Both the position numbers and the translations under genes were made by a program. The notes under the pieces were generated by a model. That model did not search any database, was not told the origin of the DNA, and was given only the letters and a program-made list of their open reading frames with translations. Positions 6,807 through 13,214 of a stretch of DNA of 19,023 bases are shown piece after piece; position 1 is the first letter of the stretch, and every line of letters starts with the position of its first letter. Source of the stretch: CAYVQE01 sp964454005 (GTDB taxonomy: Bacteria; Myxococcota; B64-G9); NCBI GenBank assembly GCA_964454005.1, contig CAYVQE010000119.1, forward strand, positions 1 to 19,023, written 5' to 3'.

Positions 6807-8849
6807 TCATCCCCGGTCTGCGACCGGCTGACAATGCGCTTCGGCTTCCGGTCGCGGCTCGTCGAACAGCTCGCTCGGGTCGCCTGCGCCCTTGCAGAAG
6901 TTTTTGAGGCGCCGCTGCTCGATGGCGTACGACTCCCCGACCGGCATGGCTGCGATCAGGATGAACAGCCGCTGTACTTCCTCCTCCAACCCGCAGACGT
7001 GGCAGGCATGCGCCAGGTGCATGCCGTGGATGATGTCGGTCTGGCCGGCGAAGGCTTTTTGCAGCAGCGGCAGGGCCTCTTCGGCCCGTCCCTGGCGCAG
7101 CAGGGCCAGGCCCAGGGTGTTGCGCACGCTGCTGCGGGCACCGAACCAGCGGGCCGGATGCAGCGGGTGAAGGCGGCGCAGGAGCCGGCGGGCCATGGCC
7201 TCGGCCTCTTCCAGGTCGGTGCCCCGGTTGGCCAGGGCATAGGCCAGGTCGTTGGCCACCTCGTCGGCCGCCAGACGCGGCCGGTGCTGCTGCAGCCAGC
7301 GGTTGTGCCATACCAGGGCGTCCCAGTCGCACAGCTCCAGGGCGATCTTGCCCAGCGCGTAGTGCAGCCCGGCCGCGTCGAAGTCCAGCTCATCGGCCTT
7401 GTCGAGCAACGCCTTCAGCTCGCGGTAGGCCCGCTCGTGGCCGATCTTCCGGGCGCAGACCTGCAAGCTCAGACACCGCAGCAGCCCCACCCGCCCGCGC
7501 CAGCGGGCCAGCAGAACCAGCTTGAGCACCTGCCAGATGATCTCCGGCTCGCCGGCCGCCTCGGCCCGGCACCTGGCGCGCCACAGCCGCCAGCGCGACT
7601 GGCGCCCGGGCGGCCGGCCGCTGACCGCGGCGGCAATCTGCTCCAGCGCCGGGCGCGACCAGGGATCCTCGTGGCGCAGCAGCTCCAGGGCCTCGTGCGC
7701 TGCGGGCATCTGCAGCAGCGACGGCATTGAGGCCAGCTCGAGCTCCTCGGTCAGCAGCTCGACAGCGTCGCCGTGGCCGCCCAGCGCACCGTGGATGTTC
7801 ACCATGCCCTGCACCATCTCCTGCACCCCGGGATCGTCGCCGGACGCCATGGCCACCCCGATGGCCGCCGACCGCCTGAGATGCCGCAGGGCATCGGCAA
7901 AACGCTCTTGCGCCATGCAGATCACATACAGGTGCTGGCGCGCCGGCACCTGCTGCGCGTCCAGCCCGCCGCCGGCGCACATCTGCTCTTGCAGCGACTG
8001 CTCGAACAAGGCCTCGGCCGGCCCCTCCGCTCCTAGCATCAGGTGCGCCTCGCCCATTCCGAACAGCATGCCAGCCCGCGCTCCCGGGTCGTCGAAGCGT
8101 TCGTAGGCCCGCTCCATCGCCTGCTGAATCAGCACCGCACCGCGGTCGGGCTCGCCCCGGGCACAGGCCAGCGCCGCCAGCAAGCCCAGGGCATCGATCT
8201 GGCGCCGGGGCTCGCCGCAGCGCTCGGCCTCGACGACGGTTCGCTGCAGCACCGGCTCGGCCTCGTCCAGCCGCCCCGACTTGAACAGGCCCATGCCCAG
8301 CACGGCCAGGGCCTCCAGCCGCAGCTCCTCGCTCCAGGCGTCGTCGTCCTGTCGCTGCTCGCGCTGGCCGACCATCTCGGCCACCGGCACGGCCAGCTCC
8401 TGCCGGCCCAAGGAATCGACGAAGCGCAGCAGGTCTGCCACCTGGTCCGGGTGGGCCGTGTCCCGCTCCAGGCAGGCCTGCAACGACTCGCCGGCGGCCG
8501 CGAAGGCCTCGGCCGCGGACTCGGTGTCCTGGCGCAGCGCCATGGCCCGGCCCAGCACCAGCAGCGCCTCGATGTAGGGCGTACCCAGCTTGCCGAGGCC
8601 CTGCTCGAGCAAGGGCAGGGCCTTGCGCGCCTGGCGCTCGGCTGCGATGAAGTCGTCGCACTGGATGTGGGCCTCGGCCAGCACCAGGCGCGCCTGGCCC
8701 ACCAGCGGGTGCTCGCGGCCGTGGTCGCGCAGGGCCCGCTCGTAGGTCTGCTCGGCCAGCTCCCGGCCCTCGGCCACCGATTGCCCGGCGTCGAGCAGTT
8801 TCATGGCTGCATCGAGATCCTGGCTGATGTCCGGCACGCTGGCGCTCAT
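6807..8849 (-). CDS. Tetratricopeptide-repeat (TPR) protein
   Basis: This is a 680-residue soluble protein made of helical repeats of the TPR type, with the usual small/large residue pattern (for example LAVLGMGLFKSGRLDEAEPV and NTLGLALLRQGRAEEALPLL). Repeats run through the N-terminal half and return near the C-terminus. No enzymatic domain or signal peptide was seen. TPR proteins act as protein-binding scaffolds; the partner here is unknown. The start ATG overlaps the stop of the 57-residue gene (ATGA), so the two are coupled. The same frame is open for over 1,200 nt upstream, but that stretch overlaps other genes and repeats and is not part of the protein. Confidence 0.8.
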   Translation of the reverse strand: MSASVPDISQDLDAAMKLLDAGQSVAEGRELAEQTYERALRDHGREHPLVGQARLVLAEAHIQCDDFIAAERQARKALPLLEQGLGKLGTPYIEALLVLGRAMALRQDTESAAEAFAAAGESLQACLERDTAHPDQVADLLRFVDSLGRQELAVPVAEMVGQREQRQDDDAWSEELRLEALAVLGMGLFKSGRLDEAEPVLQRTVVEAERCGEPRRQIDALGLLAALACARGEPDRGAVLIQQAMERAYERFDDPGARAGMLFGMGEAHLMLGAEGPAEALFEQSLQEQMCAGGGLDAQQVPARQHLYVICMAQERFADALRHLRRSAAIGVAMASGDDPGVQEMVQGMVNIHGALGGHGDAVELLTEELELASMPSLLQMPAAHEALELLRHEDPWSRPALEQIAAAVSGRPPGRQSRWRLWRARCRAEAAGEPEIIWQVLKLVLLARWRGRVGLLRCLSLQVCARKIGHERAYRELKALLDKADELDFDAAGLHYALGKIALELCDWDALVWHNRWLQQHRPRLAADEVANDLAYALANRGTDLEEAEAMARRLLRRLHPLHPARWFGARSSVRNTLGLALLRQGRAEEALPLLQKAFAGQTDIIHGMHLAHACHVCGLEEEVQRLFILIAAMPVGESYAIEQRRLKNFCKGAGDPSELFDEPRPEAEAHCQPVADRG

Positions 8850-9019
8850 CGGTCCCTCCGGTTCGGGTTCATGACCCAGCCGAAGGCGGCGCCGAACAGG
8901 GCGCCGATGACCGGGTTGACGAACATGGGCAGCACGATGCAGGAGGCGCTGCCGAGCAGGCCGCCGAGGACTGCGCCGAGGATGAGGTCGAAGTAGCGGC
9001 TGCCGTTCGAGTCGCTCAT
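8846..9019 (-). CDS. Tiny glycine-zipper membrane protein
   Basis: This is a 57-residue protein with two hydrophobic Gly/Ala-rich segments (about 12-32 and 35-49) and a short basic tail ending RRDR. The spacing of glycines (GAVLGGLLG, GALFGAAFG) suggests helix packing or oligomers in a membrane. An upstream in-frame ATG at 9085 would add residues encoded by the direct-repeat sequence, so the ATG at 9019 is preferred. The ribosome-binding site is weak. It overlaps the TPR gene by 4 nt. Function is unknown; a pore-like effector or a simple membrane anchor are both possible. Confidence 0.6.
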   Translation of the reverse strand: MSDSNGSRYFDLILGAVLGGLLGSASCIVLPMFVNPVIGALFGAAFGWVMNPNRRDR

Positions 9020-9027
9020 GGCTTGGG

Positions 9028-9146
9028 CACTTCTTCGTTCGTGGTCCGTGGTTGCTGGTCCAGTTGGCTGCCGCTGGTTGGACACTTCTTCGTTCGTGGT
9101 TCTTGGTTCTTGGTTCTTGGTTGCTGGTCCAGTTGGCTGCCGCTGG
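9028..9146 (-). repeat. Duplicated segment with a heptamer array (AACCAAG-type), minus orientation
   Basis: A 29-bp sequence occurs perfectly at 9049-9077 and 9118-9146, and an 18-bp sequence at 9028-9045 and 9083-9100. Between the second copies lie three tandem TCTTGGT heptamers (ACCAAGA on the minus strand) plus degenerate units. Similar heptamers recur in the opposite orientation at 10976-11042. The repeats fill much of the 240-bp gap between the 57-residue and 562-residue genes. The rest of the gap (9147-9259) shows nothing recognisable. Confidence 0.8.
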
Positions 9147-9259
9147 GTTCGCGCATGGTTTGCCCGCCCTTTCCGGCCGGAGTAGCGGTGTACCGGCCCA
9201 ACGGGGAGGAGGACGCGCGGTGCGTGTCGGGCTGACGGCCGGCGGTGGATTTTTCGGCC

Positions 9260-10948
9260 TCAGGCCGCGCTGCGGCCCAGCTCCTCCAGCGCCAGGCGCA
9301 CCCGCCGGGCCTGCTCGGATTCGGGCAGCTCGACCAGGTCGGCCATGCCGTGCGCCCAGCGGTTGCGCTGCCGGCGCAGCGCGTCCAGCCGGGCGGCGAC
9401 CGCGGCGGGCACCTCGGGCTGCTGGCGCAGCAGGTCGATCGAGGCGCGCAGCCGGTCGGCCTGGGCCGGCGGCTGTACGCCGCAGCGCGCCAGCCAGCGT
9501 TCGACGACCCCCTCGTAGGCCTGCACCCACAGCGCGGCCGCGGCCAGCGCGTCGCCGCGCTCCAGGGCGCGGCCGGCCAGGGCCAGAAAGTCGGTCTGCG
9601 GCACCGGGGCCGCGCCCTGCAGCTCGGCGCACAGCCCGTCGATCAGCTCCATGGCCCGGTAGAGCTTGTTGCGCGAGGCCAGGCCGACCTGGTCGGCGAG
9701 CAGCTTGCTGCGCAGCGCGTCGACGAAGCGCCGGGCGGTCTGCTCGGCGTCGCGCTCGTACTGGGTGTCGATGGTCTGGCGCTGGCCGGCCAGCATGCGC
9801 TCGCAGTAGAGCCGCGCCTGGCGCAGCATCTTGTCGCAGGTCGACTGCTTGCCCTTGACCACGGCGACCGCCAAGATGGGCACCGTCACCAGCAGCATGG
9901 GCGGGAACAGGTTGGCCATGGCCCAGGACATGGTGTGCCAGCCGGCGGCCAGCATCCCGGCCGCCAGCAAGGGCGCGGCCGTGGCCGCCACCGCGGCCAT
10001 GGCCCCGGCCGACACCTCGGCCTGCGGCACCCCGTCTGCAGAGCGCAGCAGGCCCCGCTCCAGCCGCGGCGCATCCCGGGCCGCCGCGCGCGCCACGTCC
10101 TGCCAAAAAGCTTGAAAGCGCTCGTTCTCCGCCTCGAAGAAGCGCTCGTTGAAGGCGGACAATGCCTTGGAGCCGAAGTGCCGGTCGAGCAGGCGACCGA
10201 GCATGTCCTCGCCGAACGACTCCTTGCTGTCGGTGGCCACCCAGCCCTTGCCGATGAATGTCTCGACCAGGTCCGGGTCGACCTTGGACACGAGCGCGGC
10301 CCGCTCGTGCGCTGCGGTGTCGAAGAACCCCGTGGACTTCAGGCGTTCGTATTCCCTCTCGCCCTCGGCTTCGAGCCGACCAATCTGCTCCTTGATGCGC
10401 TGGCGCTCATTGTCCCGGTTCTCCTCGTTGCTCTCACCGAGTTTTTTCTTTACCCGGTCACCTAGCAACCCGTCGCTTCGAATACAGGCTGTTAGGTATT
10501 CCAACTCGGCGCGCCTGTCGCTGTCGTGCTCCGCCTTGACAAAGAACTTCTTGATCCTGCTCTTGAACCGGCGGCTGTCGTTCCACTTTCTGAACCCGCT
10601 CTTGACAGATGCAGCCGCCTCACCGAACTGCGTCCAGTGGCCCACCTCCCGCTCGATGGTGGCCTCGGTCTCGGCCAGCCCTTGCTCGAAGTACGCCTCC
10701 AGTTCTGCCCGCAGCCGCCCGGCCGAGGCCTCGGCCCAGGCGGGCGCCTTGCCGGCCAGCTCGTGGGCGAACACATCCACCGGCAGCGACGCGTCGCGCA
10801 GGTCGCGGCCGGCGGCGGCCAGCAGCCGCAGCGCGGCCTCCGGCTCGGCCGCGGCCACCGCCCGGGCCTCCTCGACGGCCGCTGCGATGCCGAGCGGATC
10901 CGCCCCGCCGGCGAAAAGCTGCCTAAGCTCCAGCCAGTCGTCCGCCAT
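9260..10948 (-). CDS. Membrane protein with coiled-coil-like helices and a C-terminal RNxxxH (HEPN-like) motif
   Basis: This is a 562-residue protein. Residues 1-310 are highly charged and helical. Two hydrophobic segments (about 314-335 and 345-366) form a membrane hairpin. Helices follow, and the C-terminal region (about 450-540) ends in a helical domain with RNRWAHG at 528-534. This has the R-N-x-x-x-H form of HEPN ribonuclease motifs (Arg528, His533). The helix-membrane-hairpin-helix layout recalls the non-GTPase part of dynamin-like proteins, but no P-loop is present. A strong TAGGAGGGG site sets the ATG at 10948. It is divergent from the DUF697-like operon across 247 bp. A membrane-tethered HEPN toxin is possible; HEPN-like folds also occur as non-catalytic domains, so this is a motif-level call. 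Confidence 0.7.
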   Translation of the reverse strand: MADDWLELRQLFAGGADPLGIAAAVEEARAVAAAEPEAALRLLAAAGRDLRDASLPVDVFAHELAGKAPAWAEASAGRLRAELEAYFEQGLAETEATIEREVGHWTQFGEAAASVKSGFRKWNDSRRFKSRIKKFFVKAEHDSDRRAELEYLTACIRSDGLLGDRVKKKLGESNEENRDNERQRIKEQIGRLEAEGEREYERLKSTGFFDTAAHERAALVSKVDPDLVETFIGKGWVATDSKESFGEDMLGRLLDRHFGSKALSAFNERFFEAENERFQAFWQDVARAAARDAPRLERGLLRSADGVPQAEVSAGAMAAVAATAAPLLAAGMLAAGWHTMSWAMANLFPPMLLVTVPILAVAVVKGKQSTCDKMLRQARLYCERMLAGQRQTIDTQYERDAEQTARRFVDALRSKLLADQVGLASRNKLYRAMELIDGLCAELQGAAPVPQTDFLALAGRALERGDALAAAALWVQAYEGVVERWLARCGVQPPAQADRLRASIDLLRQQPEVPAAVAARLDALRRQRNRWAHGMADLVELPESEQARRVRLALEELGRSAA

Positions 10949-10975
10949 CCAGCCCCTCCTACTTCGAGACGTCGC

Positions 10976-11042
10976 AACCAAAACCAAAACCAAGAACCAA
11001 GAACGAAGAACCAAGAACGAAGACCCAAAAACGACGAACGCA
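10976..11042 (+). repeat. Degenerate heptamer array AACCAAG/AACGAAG
   Basis: About ten tandem units alternate between AACCAAG and AACGAAG, with AACCAA hexamers at the left edge and more decayed units at the right. It lies in the divergent intergenic region 10949-11195 and is inverted relative to the array at 9028-9146. The remainder of the gap (11043-11195) shows only the ribosome-binding site of the next gene. Confidence 0.8.
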
Positions 11043-11195
11043 AAGCCCCAGCCCCCCTCGACCCACCTCCCCGCTCGAGGCCTCGCCACCGGCACCACCA
11101 GGATAACGCAAGTCCCTGCCGGCCAGCCAGCCGGAGCGGTCAGAAACGCCCGGGCGGCGCGTCCTGCAGGGTGTCCAGCGACCAGGGAGGCCCAG

Positions 11196-11747
11196 ATGGC
11201 CCGCGACCGCCAGACCGACCAGCGCGTGGCAGACGAGGCCCGGCGGCTGGCCGAGCTGCTCGACAGCCAGCAGGAGGCCGAAGAGCCGATCGGCGCCGAA
11301 GCCGACGATCGGGTCAGGCGCGCCATCCACCTGACCGCCGGCGCCTGCGCCGCGGTGGCCATCCAACCGCTGCCCTTCGCCGACATCCTGGTGCTGACCC
11401 CCATCCAGGCCACCCTGGCCTACAAGATCGCCCGGCTGCGCGGCCACCAGGTCACCCGCGAGCAGGCCCGGCGGGTGTTGGCCGAGCTGGGCGGCGTCAT
11501 CGGTCTGGGCCTGCTGGCCCAGCAGACCGCGCTGGGGCTGTACAAGCTGGGGCTGCCGGGCCTGGGCGGGTTCATGACCCTGCCGCTGGTCTACGGGCTG
11601 ACCTACGGCATCGGCCGGGTCATCGACTACTACTACAGCGCTTTGGCCGACGGCCTGCCCTTCGACCGCGAGCGGGCCCGGGCCATCTTCAAGCAGGGCC
11701 GGCGCGCGGGCAAGGCCGCCGGCAAACGCGAGGAGCCGAAGAGATGA
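11196..11747 (+). CDS. DUF697-like membrane protein
   Basis: This is a 183-residue protein. After a charged N-terminus (1-40), residues 44-145 hold hydrophobic helices with the sequence IQPLPFADILVLTPIQATLAYKIA split by a short turn (56-79). This resembles the DUF697 family (PF05128), often found fused to or next to small GTPases. A basic tail (155-183) follows. GGGAGG a few bases before the ATG supports the start. The stop overlaps the next start (ATGA), so the two are translationally coupled. No GTPase is present nearby, although the divergent 562-residue protein also has a membrane hairpin. Confidence 0.7.
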   Translation: MARDRQTDQRVADEARRLAELLDSQQEAEEPIGAEADDRVRRAIHLTAGACAAVAIQPLPFADILVLTPIQATLAYKIARLRGHQVTREQARRVLAELGGVIGLGLLAQQTALGLYKLGLPGLGGFMTLPLVYGLTYGIGRVIDYYYSALADGLPFDRERARAIFKQGRRAGKAAGKREEPKR

Positions 11748-12592
11748 GGCGACAGCGGCGCAAGACCCCGATCGTCGACGAGATGGTGGTGCTGTCGACC
11801 GTGGCCGCGCTCCGGCTGGGCGAGCTGGGCGCGGTGGGCGATCCCGGTTCGCAGGTGGTGGTCGCGGCGCTGCGCCGCTCGACCGGCGAGCTGGGCCCGG
11901 ACGCGCCGCTGGCCGAGGTGGCCGACTACGTGCAGGGCTTCGACGACGACCAGCTGCCCGGCCTGATCAACAACGTCAAGGGCATCGCCTTCGAGCTGCA
12001 GTGGGCGGCCGACGAGAACGGCGACGGCGACGGCATCGACGCCCGGCTGCACCCGGCCACCAACCACCCGGACAGCGACGCCGTGCTGTCGGACAGCGGC
12101 GGCGCCGGGCAGGCGGTGCAGCTCAAGGCGACCGACTCGGCGGGCCTGGTGCGCTCGGCCATGGAAGACAACCCGGACATCCCGGTGGTGGCCACCAGCG
12201 AGGTGGCCGCCCGGGTCGACGGCTGCAGCGACGGCGGCATCGAAAACGGCGAGCTGACCGATCGGGTGGAGGATGCGATCGACGCGCTGGACGGCGGCGG
12301 CCTGAACCCCGCGCTGGGCGCGGCCGGCGCCGGTGGCGTGGCCGCCGGGGCGCAGGCCTGGCCCATCATCCGCGCCCTGCGCCAGGGCCGCATCGGCCGG
12401 GCCCAGGCCAAGCAGCTGCTGGCCCGCCGCTGCGGCCTGTCGGCCGCCAAGGCCACCGCCCTGGTGCTGGCGCTCAACAGCCCGCTGGCCCCGGCCGCCG
12501 GGGCCTACATCCTGTTCCGGGTGGCCCGGCGCGGCTACCAGGTGGTGGCCGACAACTGCCGGGAGGACCAGCCGTGCTCCGATTCTTCCTGA
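11744..12592 (+). CDS. Unknown protein with a PD-(D/E)xK-like signature and C-terminal hydrophobic region
   Basis: This is a 282-residue protein. Residues 76-130 carry a pattern like that of PD-(D/E)xK nuclease folds: Glu84 in a helix (KGIAFELQ), Asp112 in a strand (DSDAVL), and QLK at 126-128, where Gln126 replaces the usual Asp/Glu. A segment IPVVATSEVA follows at 146-155. Residues about 186-265 are Gly/Ala-rich and hydrophobic with a small helical basic part (RQGRIGRAQAKQLLARR, 213-229). The frame overlaps both neighbours, by 4 nt upstream and 19 nt downstream. A nuclease or DNA-binding role is only suggested by the motif; a structural protein is also possible. Confidence 0.6.
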   Translation: MRRQRRKTPIVDEMVVLSTVAALRLGELGAVGDPGSQVVVAALRRSTGELGPDAPLAEVADYVQGFDDDQLPGLINNVKGIAFELQWAADENGDGDGIDARLHPATNHPDSDAVLSDSGGAGQAVQLKATDSAGLVRSAMEDNPDIPVVATSEVAARVDGCSDGGIENGELTDRVEDAIDALDGGGLNPALGAAGAGGVAAGAQAWPIIRALRQGRIGRAQAKQLLARRCGLSAAKATALVLALNSPLAPAAGAYILFRVARRGYQVVADNCREDQPCSDSS

Positions 12593-13170
12593 AGTACAGC
12601 CTGCTCTTCTTGCTCTGCACCTGCGTCATCGACCCGGCCCTGGGCGCGTGGCTCGGCCGGCCCTACCGGAGCACCATCGCCAGCATCCGATCCAGCCTGC
12701 AGACCGCCCTGCGCCCGAGCCGCCACCGCCGCCCGCAAACGCCGGTCTGGCGCCGCCACTCCCGGCTCCAGATCCCCGCCAAGCTCGACCGCGATCGCGC
12801 CCGCCGCCGGGTGGTCGCCCAAGCCCGCGCCCTGCTCCACACCCCCTACGTCCACGGCGGCGCCTCGCCGGCCCAGGTCGACTGCTCCGGCCTGGTCAAG
12901 CTGGTCTACGCCCGCCTCGGCATCCACCTGCCCCACTCGGCCCGCCTGCTGTTCAAGCTCGGCCACCGCCTGCCCCCGACCCGCCTGCAAGCCGGCGACC
13001 TGGTCTTCTTCCACAACAAGTCCGGCCCGGCCAGCCACGTCGGCATCTACACCGGCGACGGCAAGGTCATCCACGCCTCCTCCAGCCGCCAGCGCGTGGT
13101 CGAAGACCCCCTGACCACCGTCAGCCGCCACAACGGCTACACCGGCGCGGTGAATCTACTGGGCGATTGA
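12574..13170 (+). CDS. NlpC/P60-family cysteine peptidase with N-terminal membrane anchor
   Basis: This is a 198-residue protein. A hydrophobic N-terminus (about 2-27) acts as a signal anchor or signal peptide. After a basic linker, residues 75-196 form an NlpC/P60 domain: VDCSGLV with catalytic Cys104, SHVGIY with His155, and VIHASS with His167. Such enzymes cut peptide bonds in peptidoglycan stem peptides or related amides outside the cytoplasm. The start is GTG at 12574, supported by GGGAGG 7 nt upstream (12561-12566), and overlaps the preceding gene by 19 nt. It converges on the dual-HEPN gene 35 nt away. Confidence 0.85.
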   Translation: MLRFFLKYSLLFLLCTCVIDPALGAWLGRPYRSTIASIRSSLQTALRPSRHRRPQTPVWRRHSRLQIPAKLDRDRARRRVVAQARALLHTPYVHGGASPAQVDCSGLVKLVYARLGIHLPHSARLLFKLGHRLPPTRLQAGDLVFFHNKSGPASHVGIYTGDGKVIHASSSRQRVVEDPLTTVSRHNGYTGAVNLLGD

Positions 13171-13197
13171 CCTCATCGTCAGGCTGAAGCCAAGGTG

Positions 13198-13214
13198 CGC
13201 CAACTTCATTGGCG
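13198..13214. terminator. Small inverted repeat between convergent genes
   Basis: A perfect 6-bp stem CGCCAA/TTGGCG with a 5-nt loop lies where the NlpC/P60 and dual-HEPN genes converge, and it includes the latter's stop codon. No T-run follows on either strand, so termination is only a possibility. Confidence 0.2.

Noticed and set aside
6813..6827. Hairpin CCGGTC-TGC-GACCGG as a terminator for the TPR gene
   Set aside because: It lies inside the end of the coding sequence and is not followed by a T-run on the minus strand.
9028..9146. CRISPR array
   Set aside because: There are only two copies of the longer repeats, unequal spacing, and simple heptamers in place of unique spacers.
8850..10106. 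N-terminal extension of the TPR protein through an open frame reaching 10106
   Set aside because: The extension overlaps the 57-residue gene, the repeats and the 562-residue gene, and reads as low-complexity Arg/Gly/Ala. The ATG coupled at 8849 is far more likely.
10526..12592. 688-codon open frame on the plus strand running into the DUF697 operon
   Set aside because: Only its 3' part, from the ATG at 11744, is a real gene. The rest crosses the 562-residue gene in antisense, the heptamer array and the DUF697 gene out of frame.
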